Source of the DNA: Candidatus Eisenbergiella merdigallinarum
GTDB taxonomy: Bacteria; Bacillota; Clostridia; Lachnospirales; Lachnospiraceae
Length of the DNA: 54,770 bases
Assembly (NCBI GenBank): GCA_019119355.1
Contig: DWXE01000015.1
Coordinates: forward strand, 1-54,770
Reading direction: 5' to 3'
A program made the position numbers and the translations under genes. This document shows positions 24,033-33,443 of the stretch, in pieces. A model generated the notes under the pieces. That model did not search any database. It saw only the letters and a list, made by a program, of their open reading frames with translations, and was not told the DNA's origin. The stretch's first letter is position 1, and each line of letters opens with the position of its first letter.

Positions 24033-24908
24033 TCACATTTCCACATCCATTTTCCGCATCATCCAGAAGGCGGCGCCCGCCGGAATCAGCACGATGATGA
24101 ACATAAGCATCGACACCGCCGCTGTATAGCCGGCCTGACTGGACGCGCTCAGCCGGTAGATATACACGCTCAAAGACTCCGTATAGTGTCCCGGCCCTCC
24201 ATTGGTAAGGGACATGATCACATCGAACATGGACATCGCTCCGATGATATTGGTCACGATATTGATCTGAAAAGAAGGGCCCAGCAGGGGCAGTTTGATG
24301 CTGAAAATCTGCTTCACTCCCCCTGCTCCGTCCATTTTGGCGGATTCCAGAAGATCTCCGGGTATATTCTGAAGCCCTGCCAGGTAAATGATCATGTTGC
24401 CGCCCAGATACTGCCATACGTGCACGACGATGATGACGCAAAGCGCGCTTGCCGGATCTGCCAGAAGATCCCGAAAGGCATCTTCCGCCCCAATTATTGT
24501 CATCCATTCCAGCAAAACGCCGTTTTCAGAAGACAGGATGATCGACCAGATGTATCCGATAATCAGGGGGCTGATAATGGCGGGAAGATATACGATGGTC
24601 CGGATCAGGCCCTTCATCCGCAGCCCCGAATCCAGGATCAGCGCATAGAGCAGGCCTGCCAGATTCAGCAAAAGCGTTCCCCCCGCACCGAAGAGCAGGG
24701 TGTTTTTCACAGCCGTAAGCGCCTGATCGTCCGAAAAAAATCTCAGGAAATTATCCATTCCCGTAAAAGCGGGAGCATGATATCCATCCCAATCCGTAAA
24801 GGCAAGCACCATACCTTCTCCGATCGGCACGATCACAAACAGCAGAAACACGCTCAACGCCGGAAGGATCATCAGCCGATGCCATTCCCGCTTTTTTTTG
24901 CTTCTCAT
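24033..24908 (-). CDS. Carbohydrate ABC transporter permease, MalF/CUT1 type
   Basis: A 291-aa six-helix permease beginning with a basic stretch RSKKKREWHRLMILPALSVF. The EAA loop is IPGDLLESAKMDGAGGVKQIF. It forms the membrane channel with the MalG-type partner encoded next. The ATG at 24908 is preferred; a GTG 4 codons earlier lacks a spaced binding site. It lies 28 nt after the solute-binding protein gene. Confidence 0.93.
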   Translation of the reverse strand: MRSKKKREWHRLMILPALSVFLLFVIVPIGEGMVLAFTDWDGYHAPAFTGMDNFLRFFSDDQALTAVKNTLLFGAGGTLLLNLAGLLYALILDSGLRMKGLIRTIVYLPAIISPLIIGYIWSIILSSENGVLLEWMTIIGAEDAFRDLLADPASALCVIIVVHVWQYLGGNMIIYLAGLQNIPGDLLESAKMDGAGGVKQIFSIKLPLLGPSFQINIVTNIIGAMSMFDVIMSLTNGGPGHYTESLSVYIYRLSASSQAGYTAAVSMLMFIIVLIPAGAAFWMMRKMDVEM

Positions 24909-24936
24909 TTTTCGCTGCACCTCTTACTTTTTCCTG

Positions 24937-26268
24937 TCACTGGCTGATGGACTCGTAAGCCTCGCTCCATCTCTTCAGATATTCTTCCGCAAATTCCACC
25001 GTGTTTCCATATTTGCCCACCATCAGTTCCTGTACCAGCCGCCCTCTTTCGTCCCCGTTAAACGCCCCCGGCAGATTCTGGGTAAACGTCACTTTTGCCG
25101 CATCGCCGCCGAGTACGGCCGCCACATCGTCCTTGATGATCGACCAGTCCGCGTCCACGGACGGATTTGCGGGGATCGCGCTTCTGGTTTCGCACAGCGA
25201 CTGAATGGCTTCCGGTTCCAGCATCGCTTCCGCCACCTTCTTTGCCGCGTCGATGTGCTGGCTGGATGCGGAAATCGAAATGTATGAATCCAGCGTATTT
25301 CCGACGATCTTTGTGCTGTCGGAAAGCATGGCCGGATACGCCGCAAAACCGATGGATTCAAAGTCCGGAGCCTTCTTCTGCATATCCGCCAGAGACCACA
25401 CCCCCTGGCTGATCACGGCCGCTTTTCCGCTGACGAACGCTTCGATTTGATTGTCATAGGACGCCGTAATCACGTTTTCGTTTAACAGTCCTTCCTCCTG
25501 CATCTGCAAAAGATCCCGGGCGAAGATGAACAAAATCCCGTCTTCCTGCGCGTTCCACCCCAACGTTTCCAGATCGTTTTGGCTGGCAGCCGTTTCGAAA
25601 CCGGAATACCCCAGTTTCTCTTTCGCCACTCCGTCCACCATAAAATCGATCATATGGCCGAAGGTATAAGCTTCTTTTCCGCAGATATAGAAGGGAACCA
25701 TGTCCGGCTTTTCATCCCGTATAACCCTCAGGTTATCCATCAGTTCCTCCCACGTTTCCGCCTCTTTAAGCCCCAGTTCTTCAAAAACATCCCTGTTGTA
25801 AAACAGGCCTACCGCGCCCATACACATCGGCACAAAATAATTTTTCCCGCTTTTGACGTCTACGGAAAGCTCTTTTGCGGAAGGATTCAGATCGTCCCAC
25901 CAGCTCTCCTCCGATAAATCCAGGAATTTCCCCTGATCCACCATCTCCTGCGGAAGGCCTGTGCTGACCATGTCCGGGATTTCCCCCGCCGCCGATTTCA
26001 CCTGCAGCACCTGATTCGCTTCCTTCTGATATTCCACTTCCACCGTAATTCCATCCGCATTATCCCCGCTGATGTACTCCGGAAAGTATTCGCAGAACCA
26101 GTCCATCATCACCGCATCGCCGAACAGAAATGTCAGCGTCACCGGTTCGGTTCCGCTCCCGGATCCCGTTTCCTGACCGCTTCCCGCCGTTTTCTCCCCA
26201 CATCCCGTCAACAGCGTCCCCAAAAGCAGCAGCCCCGTCAGTATCGCACAGATACTCCTCTTTGCCAT
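24937..26268 (-). CDS. Sugar ABC transporter solute-binding lipoprotein (family 1)
   Basis: A 443-aa extracellular binding protein. The signal peptide has lipobox LLTGC (Cys about residue 23), followed by a G/S/T linker and a family 1 fold (FLFGDAVMMDW, MCMGAVGLFYNRDVFEELGL, AAVISQGVWSL). It delivers sugar to the two permeases encoded downstream. First gene of the operon, divergent from the YesM/YesN sensor genes that probably control it. Confidence 0.93.
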   Translation of the reverse strand: MAKRSICAILTGLLLLGTLLTGCGEKTAGSGQETGSGSGTEPVTLTFLFGDAVMMDWFCEYFPEYISGDNADGITVEVEYQKEANQVLQVKSAAGEIPDMVSTGLPQEMVDQGKFLDLSEESWWDDLNPSAKELSVDVKSGKNYFVPMCMGAVGLFYNRDVFEELGLKEAETWEELMDNLRVIRDEKPDMVPFYICGKEAYTFGHMIDFMVDGVAKEKLGYSGFETAASQNDLETLGWNAQEDGILFIFARDLLQMQEEGLLNENVITASYDNQIEAFVSGKAAVISQGVWSLADMQKKAPDFESIGFAAYPAMLSDSTKIVGNTLDSYISISASSQHIDAAKKVAEAMLEPEAIQSLCETRSAIPANPSVDADWSIIKDDVAAVLGGDAAKVTFTQNLPGAFNGDERGRLVQELMVGKYGNTVEFAEEYLKRWSEAYESISQ

Positions 26269-26325
26269 ATTCTCGATTCCTCCTCTGATTTTCTTTCAGG
26301 CAACCGGCCGGTTTTCTGTATTTTG

Positions 26326-26331
26326 AGTATA
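26326..26331 (-). promoter_or_regulatory. Possible -10 box of the sugar transporter operon
   Basis: TATACT on the minus strand, ~60 bp before the binding-protein ATG. No good -35 is found 16-18 bp upstream, which would fit a promoter needing an activator such as the adjacent YesN-type regulator. Confidence 0.4.
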
Positions 26332-26471
26332 CCCCGTCAGATTTCTCTTTCCTATTCCTATTTTCTGCGATGAGGGTTCGATTTTATGTCCTCTTCTGTC
26401 CATACTAAAACGGATATGATATGATCGAAGAAAAGGCTGAACAGATATTTCATCTGGAGGGTGATACGAAA

Positions 26472-28268
26472 ATGAACGGGCGCTCATCTCAAAAAAGATC
26501 CATAAAATTCCGGCTGCTTTCCATCATGATCCTCATGCTGTCCGGATCCATCCTCCTGGTATCTTCCCTGTCGTATTCCCAGTATACGCAGGACTTTCAC
26601 CGTCAGTCCGTTCAGAATATTCTGCAGATTACGGAACAGGTGTCCTACAATATCAGCACCTATCTGGATGAAATTTTCCGCCTGGCACAGGCCCCTTACT
26701 ATAACGATGCGCTGATGGATCTTCTGTCCTCTCCCGGGCCGGACACGGAGCTCGGAAGGCTTGAAAAGCGACGCGAAATCGAAGAATATTTAAATGAAAT
26801 GATGATTACGCCGCGGCAGGATATCATCAGCGCCTTCCTGATCGCCGATGAAATCTATCACGGAGGGCGCTATTCCGTCAGCACGGACGATTCCGTATCC
26901 CCGTCCGAATACGGCTGGTATCAGGAAGCGCTGTCCTCCAATCGCGCCGTATTCGTTCCCGCCCATACGGAACAACTCATAAAAAATCCGAAATTCAAGG
27001 TTTTTTCCTTCGCCAAAAGGCTCAACAAAATCTCCAATCCCTCCGTCAGCGTGGGCGTTATTAAAGTGGACGCCAACTATAACGGAATCGAAAACGTGAT
27101 GAAAAAAGTCGATCTCGGGCCGGGCGGATCTATTTTTATCATCGACCGGAACGAAAATATCGTATTCCAAAGCGATCCCTCTCCGGATCCGCTGCATTTC
27201 TATCGAATCAGTCAGACGGCCTCCGACCACGCCCTGACCGTCACGCTGGACGACCGGGAATGGCTGTTGACCTTTTCCGACGTTTCCCCTGCGGACTGGA
27301 CGGTATTGACCGTAAACGCCATCAGCGACCTGAATCGAAATGCGCTGAAAACCAGGAATTTTACTTTTCTGATCGCTTTTGTCTGCGCAGCGTTCGCCAG
27401 CATCATCCTTCTCCTGTACTGCAACAGCTTTCTCAATCCTCTGATGCGCATCATTTCTCTGATGAAGGAAGTGCGGCAGGGGAATATGCAAGTCTCCTTT
27501 CCGGAAACGCGGGAAGATGAAATCGGGGAGCTGGGATCTACGTTCAATCAGATGCTCGGAAAAATTAACCGGATGGTGAGAGAGGTATACGAGGCGAAAC
27601 TTTTGCAGAACGAAGCGCAGATGAACGCTTTCTACAGCCAGATTCGCCCGCATTTCCTCTTCAACACGCTGAACATGATCAGCATGATGATTCAGACGTC
27701 AAAATACGAAATGGCAGTGGACAACATCGATCGCCTGAGCGATCTGCTGCGCCAGATGGCCCATCTGAACCAGGAAATCACCGTAAAGCAGGAGCTCTCC
27801 CTTCTGGAGGATTATCTTTCCATCCAGGCAAACCGTTATCGGGACCGGCTGTTTTACACCTTCGCCGTGGATCCTTCCCTTTATGCGTACAAAATCCCCG
27901 TACTCATATTCCAGCCCATCGTAGAAAATACCATCCTTCACGGCTGTGAAAAGAAAAAAGGAGCCACGCATATCCTCATCGAATCCACGGCGGAAAAAGA
28001 GTTCCTCCTGTTTCGGATCCAGGACGACGCCGGAGGGATTTCCCCCGCAAAGCTCCTGGAAATTCAGAAAATGCTGGACGCTTCCGCTCCAGGCCTGTTC
28101 TCCCAGGAATCCGGAAACGGAAGGAAGTCCAGCATCGGCCTGGTGAACGTACAGCAGCGGATCAGGATCAAATACGGGAGTTCCTTTGGATTGTCCATCA
28201 TCAGTTCTCCCGGAAAGGGGACTTCCGTTATGATCAAACTGCCGCCATATGGCGGGAAAGGAGCCTGA
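26472..28268 (+). CDS. Sensor histidine kinase, YesM family
   Basis: A 598-aa membrane kinase. TM1 is FRLLSIMILMLSGSILLVSS, then a ~260-residue extracellular Cache-type sensor, TM2 (FTFLIAFVCAAFASIILLLY), a HAMP domain, a His_kinase module (YSQIRPHFLFNTLNMIS, His in RPHF) and an HATPase domain (QPIVENTILHG, GKGTSVMI). The start ATG at 26472 follows GGAGG at 11 nt. It ends directly at the response regulator ATG. Together they probably sense extracellular mannosides and control the divergent transporter operon. Confidence 0.93.
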   Translation: MNGRSSQKRSIKFRLLSIMILMLSGSILLVSSLSYSQYTQDFHRQSVQNILQITEQVSYNISTYLDEIFRLAQAPYYNDALMDLLSSPGPDTELGRLEKRREIEEYLNEMMITPRQDIISAFLIADEIYHGGRYSVSTDDSVSPSEYGWYQEALSSNRAVFVPAHTEQLIKNPKFKVFSFAKRLNKISNPSVSVGVIKVDANYNGIENVMKKVDLGPGGSIFIIDRNENIVFQSDPSPDPLHFYRISQTASDHALTVTLDDREWLLTFSDVSPADWTVLTVNAISDLNRNALKTRNFTFLIAFVCAAFASIILLLYCNSFLNPLMRIISLMKEVRQGNMQVSFPETREDEIGELGSTFNQMLGKINRMVREVYEAKLLQNEAQMNAFYSQIRPHFLFNTLNMISMMIQTSKYEMAVDNIDRLSDLLRQMAHLNQEITVKQELSLLEDYLSIQANRYRDRLFYTFAVDPSLYAYKIPVLIFQPIVENTILHGCEKKKGATHILIESTAEKEFLLFRIQDDAGGISPAKLLEIQKMLDASAPGLFSQESGNGRKSSIGLVNVQQRIRIKYGSSFGLSIISSPGKGTSVMIKLPPYGGKGA

Positions 28269-29876
28269 ATGACATACCGCGTTTTACTCGTCGATGATGA
28301 ACCCCTGACTCTTGAATACCTTTCCTGCGCGATTCCCGCAGCCAGCGATTCCTGGACAGTTGCGGGCGCGGTCCAAAACGGGGACGACGCGCTGGCGTTT
28401 CTCGGGGAAACGCCGGTTCATCTGGTGATCACCGATATCAAAATGCCCGGAATGAACGGCCTGAAACTGGCCCAGATTCTGAAACGCCGAGATCCGCTTC
28501 AGGAAATCGTCATCCTCTCCGGATACGATGAATTCCCTCTGGCACAGCAGGCCCTGAAAATCGGCGTATCCGAGTATCTGCTAAAACCCATCAAAAAGAA
28601 AGAATTATCCGAAGTGTTGGAAAAAATAGAAAGACGGATACGCGATCTCGTACGCCAGAAAGAGCAGCGACAGATGCTGGAACAGCTCACAGATACCTAT
28701 CAGAAACCGCTGATGGCAGATTATCTGAAGGCCGCTTTTCGCAATTCCGGACAGGAAATGGAGTTTTACGGCGAAATGATTTCCCGCGTTCTCCCCGATT
28801 TTCAAACGATTTCCGGGAGTATTCTCATCGTAAAGGTGGATGAAGACTGCCTTTACGAGCTTTCGTCCCGCGAGCTCGCCCTGGTTTCGCCCATGCTCCA
28901 AAGGGCAGCAGATTCGGTCTCCCGAACCTTCCCCGGCTGTTTTCTTCTGACGGAATCCGAAAACGAGCTGGTTTTCTGTTTACTCAAAGGGCGGACCGCC
29001 GCCCTCTGCGCTCCGCCCCTCGGTATATTTCATGAAATTTCTTCGCGTCTCCGGCAGAAACTCCCCCTCACGGCATCCGCCGGCCTGGGAGACCCGGCAG
29101 ATCCTGCGCGCTGCCTGTCCCGCTCCTGTCGTCAGGCCCGGGAACGGTTATCCGGATGGCTTTTCCACGGGGGACAGCGCCTCTTTTCAAAGGCGCCCGA
29201 TCCCGGCGCGAAAAAGCTCATGGAACAAATCGGAGAAATCGCATCGTTGACAACCGCCCCGCCAAAAGGCGACCCGGCCGTTCCATCGCCGGATTCCCTC
29301 ATGGGCGACCTGATCCGCACCCTTCCGGATTCCCCCGAAATCATCTTCCGCTGTCTGATCCTCTTTTGCAGCGAATTGTGCAAAAAGGATGCGGGGAGAT
29401 TTCGGACGCCCTGTCTCTTACTGCTGCAGCTGATTCGTCCCCTGCTTTCCAAACCGGCTCCTCTGATGAAATCGGAATCGCTGCATCAGATGAAACGGCT
29501 TCTTTTCGCTCCCAGTCAAGTACAGGAATGCGTTTCGGAGTCCGCCAGCCTTCTCGTGCAAAACGCTGTTTCCTATATCCATGAACACTTTTCAGAATCG
29601 ATCGCGCTGTCCCAGATCGCGGATGCCCTGGAGGTTTCCCCCAATTACCTGAGCAGGCAGTTTCATGAGCAAACCGGAGAAAGCTATATCAAATTTCTGA
29701 CACGGATCCGAATGGAATACGCTGCGGAGCTGCTAAAAAAGTACCCTGACGCTAAGATTTCCGCCGTTGCGGAGCAGTCAGGGTACTTTAATCTGAAACA
29801 TTTTAATTACGCTTTCCGGGAATTTTACCATACTACGCCCGGAAATTTTCAAAAATCCTTTCTTCCGAAAGAATAA
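28269..29876 (+). CDS. AraC-type response regulator, YesN family
   Basis: A 535-aa regulator. The receiver domain has LLVDDEP, phospho-acceptor Asp56 in ITDIKMPGMNG and Lys in LLKPIKKKE. A ~300-residue middle region follows, then a C-terminal AraC double HTH (IALSQIADALEVSPNYLSRQ, KISAVAEQSGYFNLKHFNYA). It starts immediately after the kinase stop. It ends 16 nt before the convergent buk stop. The DNA for the second HTH contains a perfect 13-bp inverted repeat (29738-29750/29777-29789). Confidence 0.94.
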   Translation: MTYRVLLVDDEPLTLEYLSCAIPAASDSWTVAGAVQNGDDALAFLGETPVHLVITDIKMPGMNGLKLAQILKRRDPLQEIVILSGYDEFPLAQQALKIGVSEYLLKPIKKKELSEVLEKIERRIRDLVRQKEQRQMLEQLTDTYQKPLMADYLKAAFRNSGQEMEFYGEMISRVLPDFQTISGSILIVKVDEDCLYELSSRELALVSPMLQRAADSVSRTFPGCFLLTESENELVFCLLKGRTAALCAPPLGIFHEISSRLRQKLPLTASAGLGDPADPARCLSRSCRQARERLSGWLFHGGQRLFSKAPDPGAKKLMEQIGEIASLTTAPPKGDPAVPSPDSLMGDLIRTLPDSPEIIFRCLILFCSELCKKDAGRFRTPCLLLLQLIRPLLSKPAPLMKSESLHQMKRLLFAPSQVQECVSESASLLVQNAVSYIHEHFSESIALSQIADALEVSPNYLSRQFHEQTGESYIKFLTRIRMEYAAELLKKYPDAKISAVAEQSGYFNLKHFNYAFREFYHTTPGNFQKSFLPKE

Positions 29877-29892
29877 AGACTCCCTTTTTCGA

Positions 29893-30960
29893 TCAGTATT
29901 CCTTCGCCTCTTCTTCGCCGTTCATCACGCGCAGCGCGCCCTGCACCAGTGCGAGCAGCTCGTCTTCCCCGGGATAGATCGTAAAGGGAGCGATCCAGCC
30001 GATCTTCTCCTGCAGTTTCGCGACGGTGACGGGCGAGTAGGCGATGCCGCCCGTGAGGATGATCTGATCCACCTTCCCGTTCAGGACCGCGGCCATCGCT
30101 CCCGCGTCCTTGGCGATCTGGTAGTAGAACGCGCTCTGGATCAGCTTCGCGTTCTCGTCCCCTTCGTCCACCATCTTCTGAACCACTCTGGCGTCGTTGG
30201 TCCCCAGATATGCGTTGTAACCGCCGTTGCCGCAGATCTTTTTGTAAATTTCCTTCTCCGCATATTTGCCGGAATAGCAAAGGCGAATCAGGTCGCCCAC
30301 CGGAACGGTTCCCGCTCTCTCCGGGGAGAAGGCGCCCTCGCCGTCCAGAATGTTGTTGACGTCCACAACCTTGCCGCCGCAGTGCGCCCCGACGGACACG
30401 CCGCCTCCCATGTGGATGACAATCAGGTTGAGATCCTCATAGCGAACTCCCTTTTCCCTTGCGTATCTTCTGGCAACCGCCTTCTGATTGAGCGCGTGGA
30501 AAATGCTCCTTCTGGGGAGCTCCGGCATGCCGGAAATCCGCGCCACGGGCTCCAGCTCGTCCACCACCACGGGGTCCACGATATAGGAAGGGACGCCGAT
30601 CTCATCGCCGATCTCCCGCGCCAGAATGCCGCCCAGGTTGGACGCATGCTGTCCCTGTACGCCGGCCTTAAGATCCTCCAGCAGCGCGTCGCTCACCCGG
30701 TAGGTGCCGCCCGGAATGGGCTTTAACAGCCCGCCCCTGCCTACGATCACATCGAAGAAACGCACGTCGCAGTCCTTCTCCTGTAAGAAATCCACGATGA
30801 TCTTCTTCCGGAAATCCTTCTGATCGATGATCGAAGCGTACTTCGCGATCTCCTCCGTGGGATGGCGAAGAGTCTCTTCGAACAAAAGCGTCTCGTCCTC
30901 GAAAACGCCGATTTTGGTGGATGTCGATCCGGGATTGATAATTAAGCTTTTAATCGCCAT
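29893..30960 (-). CDS. buk: Butyrate kinase
   Basis: Converts butyryl-phosphate and ADP to butyrate and ATP. The 355-aa ASKHA-fold kinase has [15 protein letters not shown] at the N-terminus, [28 protein letters not shown] and ILTGGIAYS, typical of Buk. Branched-chain acid kinases are close relatives, so the substrate is inferred from the ptb neighbour. It follows ptb by 28 nt; the usual order ptb-buk is kept. Confidence 0.93.
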   Translation of the reverse strand: MAIKSLIINPGSTSTKIGVFEDETLLFEETLRHPTEEIAKYASIIDQKDFRKKIIVDFLQEKDCDVRFFDVIVGRGGLLKPIPGGTYRVSDALLEDLKAGVQGQHASNLGGILAREIGDEIGVPSYIVDPVVVDELEPVARISGMPELPRRSIFHALNQKAVARRYAREKGVRYEDLNLIVIHMGGGVSVGAHCGGKVVDVNNILDGEGAFSPERAGTVPVGDLIRLCYSGKYAEKEIYKKICGNGGYNAYLGTNDARVVQKMVDEGDENAKLIQSAFYYQIAKDAGAMAAVLNGKVDQIILTGGIAYSPVTVAKLQEKIGWIAPFTIYPGEDELLALVQGALRVMNGEEEAKEY

Positions 30961-30988
30961 TTCGCGTTTCTCTCCTTTATGTTATGTT

Positions 30989-31906
30989 TCAGGCTTTCTT
31001 CAGCCCTTCCGCCACAACCGCCGCCAGCGCGATGGAGTTCACCTTCGTCTGGAAGCTGTCGGAACGGCTCGTCAGGATCGCGGGCACCTTCGTGCCGGTG
31101 AGAATACAGCCGTTCTCCACCGTAGCGGTATGCACCAGCGTCTTATAAACCAGGTTGCCCGCATGGATATCCGGGAACAGAAGGATATCCGCGTCGCCCA
31201 CGATCTTTCTGTCGGAAGCGCCCTTGTGCGCGGCAGCGGCCGGATCGATGGCCAGATCCATGGACAGAGGGCCGTCCACGATGCAGCCCGTGATCTTTCC
31301 CTCGTCGTTCATCTTCGTCAGCTCCGCGGCTTCCACCGTAGCCGGCATCTTGGGGTTCACCACTTCCACCGCCGCCAGCGGGGCCACCTTCGGGCACTCC
31401 AGGCCGCAGGCATGGGCGACTTCTACCGTATTCTCGATGATATGTACCTTGTCCTCCAGCGTGGGATAGGTGATGAACGCCACGTCCGTCAGAAACAGCA
31501 GCTGCCGGATCCCCTTCACCTCAAAAACAGCCACATGGGAAAGAGGTCTTCCGGTGCGGAGTCCCACTTCCTTGTCCAGAATGCTCTTCAGGAACGACTT
31601 CGTATCCAGAAGCCCTTTCATGTACATGTCCGCCACGCCGTCATGGGCCAGCTTCACGGCCTTCAGCGCAGCCTGCCAGTGATCCGGTTCGTCGATGATC
31701 TGATACTCATCCATGTTCATGTTCAGGGATGCGCCGATCTCACGGATCTTCGCTTCGTCGCCCACCAGGATCGCGTCCGCGATTCCCTGATCCCTGGCCG
31801 CCTGTACGGCTTCCAGAACCGCATCGTCTTCCGCGACGGCTACCGATACCGTTTTCTTGCTGCATTCCTTCACTTTGGAAATCAGCCCCTCAAAATTTGT
31901 AATCAT
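30989..31906 (-). CDS. ptb: Phosphate butyryltransferase
   Basis: Exchanges CoA for phosphate on butyryl-CoA, feeding buk. The 305-aa protein has the phosphotransacylase pattern AILVGDEAKIREI, GLLDTKSFLKSIL, LSHVAVFEV, DGPLSMDLAI and LVYKTLVHTATVENG. The frame is open far upstream, but ATG 31906 has GGAGG 5 nt upstream; another ATG 12 nt earlier overlaps that site. The leader contains the structured element at 31920-32043, also found at tex, whose last paired bases lie 2 nt before ATGGAGG. Translation of the butyrate pathway may be controlled there. Confidence 0.93.
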   Translation of the reverse strand: MITNFEGLISKVKECSKKTVSVAVAEDDAVLEAVQAARDQGIADAILVGDEAKIREIGASLNMNMDEYQIIDEPDHWQAALKAVKLAHDGVADMYMKGLLDTKSFLKSILDKEVGLRTGRPLSHVAVFEVKGIRQLLFLTDVAFITYPTLEDKVHIIENTVEVAHACGLECPKVAPLAAVEVVNPKMPATVEAAELTKMNDEGKITGCIVDGPLSMDLAIDPAAAAHKGASDRKIVGDADILLFPDIHAGNLVYKTLVHTATVENGCILTGTKVPAILTSRSDSFQTKVNSIALAAVVAEGLKKA

Positions 31907-31919
31907 CTTTTCCTCCATT

Positions 31920-32043
31920 CCGAAGCGCCTTTGCGCTGAGGAACGCGCGCCAAATCTCAAATTTGGCGCCACGATCCACGGATTTGTGACGCTTCGGCAC
32001 AAATCCCGATTGAAAAATAGGCCATCAGGCTTATTTTCCAATC
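31920..32043 (-). repeat. Structured leader element, copy 2 (ptb): three hairpins plus a predicted pseudoknot
   Basis: Minus strand order as in copy 1. Hairpin I: 16-position stem (32028-32043/32008-32023) with one mismatch. Hairpin II: 8-bp stem (31999-32006/31980-31987) with an 11-nt loop. Hairpin III: GCGCCAAAT/ATTTGGCGC. Loop II CCGAAGCG pairs with CGCTTCGG at 31920-31927, about 63 nt away (65 nt in copy 1). Relative to tex, one base pair of the pseudoknot changes from G-C to A-U. The partner strand is 2 nt from the ATGGAGG binding site of ptb. Confidence 0.75.
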
Positions 32044-32187
32044 TAAGCACCTCTTTTGTTATTTTACCGGACTGCCCGGCACTTTTTTGCTCACTGTTAA
32101 AATAATAACACTTCGCCCCATACGGGTCAAGGGGAAGGACGCCCAAAAGTCGGCTTCGTTCCGCCTGTTCCGCGTTCCCGGAGCGGC

Positions 32188-33276
32188 TCAGCCCTTCTCC
32201 TTCTCTTTCCTGGCGAAAATCTCCCGCAGCGACTCCGTATACGGCGCTCTGGCGATCCCGTATTCGGTCACGATGCCGTCGATGAGGTCGCTGTCCGTCA
32301 CATCGAAGGCAGGATTGTACACCTTTACGCCTTCCGGCGCCATCCTCTCCCGGTACCACATTTCCGTCACCTCTTCGGCTGGCCGCTGCTCGATCCGGAT
32401 GTCCGCCCCGGTCGCCGTCTCCAGATCGATGGTGGAAGTCGGCGCGCACACATAGAACGGAACGCCGTAGCGCTTCGCCACCGCCGCCACCACGCTGGTC
32501 CCGATCTTATTGGCCGTATCGCCGTTGGCCGCCACCCGGTCGCAGCCCACGAAGACCGCGTTCACCCATCCGTTTCTCATCACCGCCGCGGACATGTTGT
32601 CGCAGATCAGGGTCACATCCACCCCTGCGGAATGGAGCTCGTAGGACGTCAGCCGCGCGCCCTGCAAAAGCGGGCGGGTTTCGTCCGCAAAGACCTTAAA
32701 GCCATAGCCCTTTTCCTGCCCCAGATAGATGGGCGCCGTGGCGGTACCGTATTTGCACGTAGCCAGCTGGCCGGCGTTGCAGTGCGTCAAAATCCCGTCT
32801 CCGGGCTTCACCAGCGTCAGTCCGTACTCCCCGATGGCCCGGCAGACCCGGATATCTTCTTCTTTGATTTCAACGGCTTCCCGTTTCAGCAGTTCCTTGA
32901 TCCGGCTCACCGGGAGATTCGCGTTGTCCTCCACCACCTTTTCCATCCGCCTTAACGCCCAGGAAAGGTTCACCGCGGTGGGCCTTGCGGAGTCCAGATA
33001 CTCCTTCTGCTTCCGGAACTGCTCCAGAAAGGTGCCGTAATCCTCCGTCCCGATGGCGTCCGCCAGGATATAGATTCCGAAAGCCGCCGCCACCCCGATG
33101 GCGGGCGCACCGCGCACTTTCAGCAAATAGATGGCATCCCAGATTTCCTCCGCGCTCTTTAACCGGATCAGCTCCGCCCTTCCGGGGAGCTTCGTCTGAT
33201 CCAGGATCACCACTTCCCCCCGCTCTTCGTCCAGAGCCACCGTTTCATATTCCATGATGTTCTTCTGCTCGTTCAT
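32188..33276 (-). CDS. mtnA: S-methyl-5-thioribose-1-phosphate isomerase (MtnA)
   Basis: Isomerises methylthioribose-1-P to methylthioribulose-1-P in methionine salvage. The 362-aa protein has [26 protein letters not shown] with the catalytic Cys, [23 protein letters not shown] with the catalytic Asp, and [16 protein letters not shown]. The ATG at 33276 has GGAG 6 nt upstream and overlaps the stop of the small gene before it. No other salvage gene is seen here. A related sugar-phosphate isomerase role is possible but the full MtnA motif set favours this call. Confidence 0.92.
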   Translation of the reverse strand: MNEQKNIMEYETVALDEERGEVVILDQTKLPGRAELIRLKSAEEIWDAIYLLKVRGAPAIGVAAAFGIYILADAIGTEDYGTFLEQFRKQKEYLDSARPTAVNLSWALRRMEKVVEDNANLPVSRIKELLKREAVEIKEEDIRVCRAIGEYGLTLVKPGDGILTHCNAGQLATCKYGTATAPIYLGQEKGYGFKVFADETRPLLQGARLTSYELHSAGVDVTLICDNMSAAVMRNGWVNAVFVGCDRVAANGDTANKIGTSVVAAVAKRYGVPFYVCAPTSTIDLETATGADIRIEQRPAEEVTEMWYRERMAPEGVKVYNPAFDVTDSDLIDGIVTEYGIARAPYTESLREIFARKEKEKG

Positions 33277-33443
33277 TCGAATCTCCATTCTTCCGATTTT
33301 CCTGATTTTTTGCGGCTCCGGCACTCTTCCCCCGCCCGGAGGGCCGCCGACAGAAGGCAGACCGCGAAGCAGGCCGCGATCAGGCAGAAATCCAGCCCCT
33401 TTTCCACCTTCCGATATCGCTTCGATTTTACGCGTCCTCTCAT
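33273..33443 (-). CDS. 56-aa single-pass membrane protein between ybaK and mtnA
   Basis: A short gene easily missed. Its ATG overlaps the ybaK stop (ATGA, 33440-33443) and its TGA overlaps the mtnA ATG (ATGA, 33273-33276), so all three genes appear translationally coupled. The peptide has a strongly basic N-terminus ([16 protein letters not shown]), one hydrophobic segment ([20 protein letters not shown]) and a charged tail. I know no family. The double overlap is the main support that it is real. Confidence 0.7.
   Translation of the reverse strand: MRGRVKSKRYRKVEKGLDFCLIAACFAVCLLSAALRAGEECRSRKKSGKSEEWRFE

Noticed and set aside
25001..25450. Short plus-strand frames inside the solute-binding protein gene as small genes
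   Set aside because: No binding sites or promoters; all are overlapped by a well-supported gene on the other strand.
29893..31906. Acetate kinase and phosphotransacetylase as the identity of buk and ptb
   Set aside because: The motifs [14 protein letters not shown] and [13 protein letters not shown] and the ptb-buk order fit the butyrate or branched-chain acid pair; the exact acyl chain remains uncertain.
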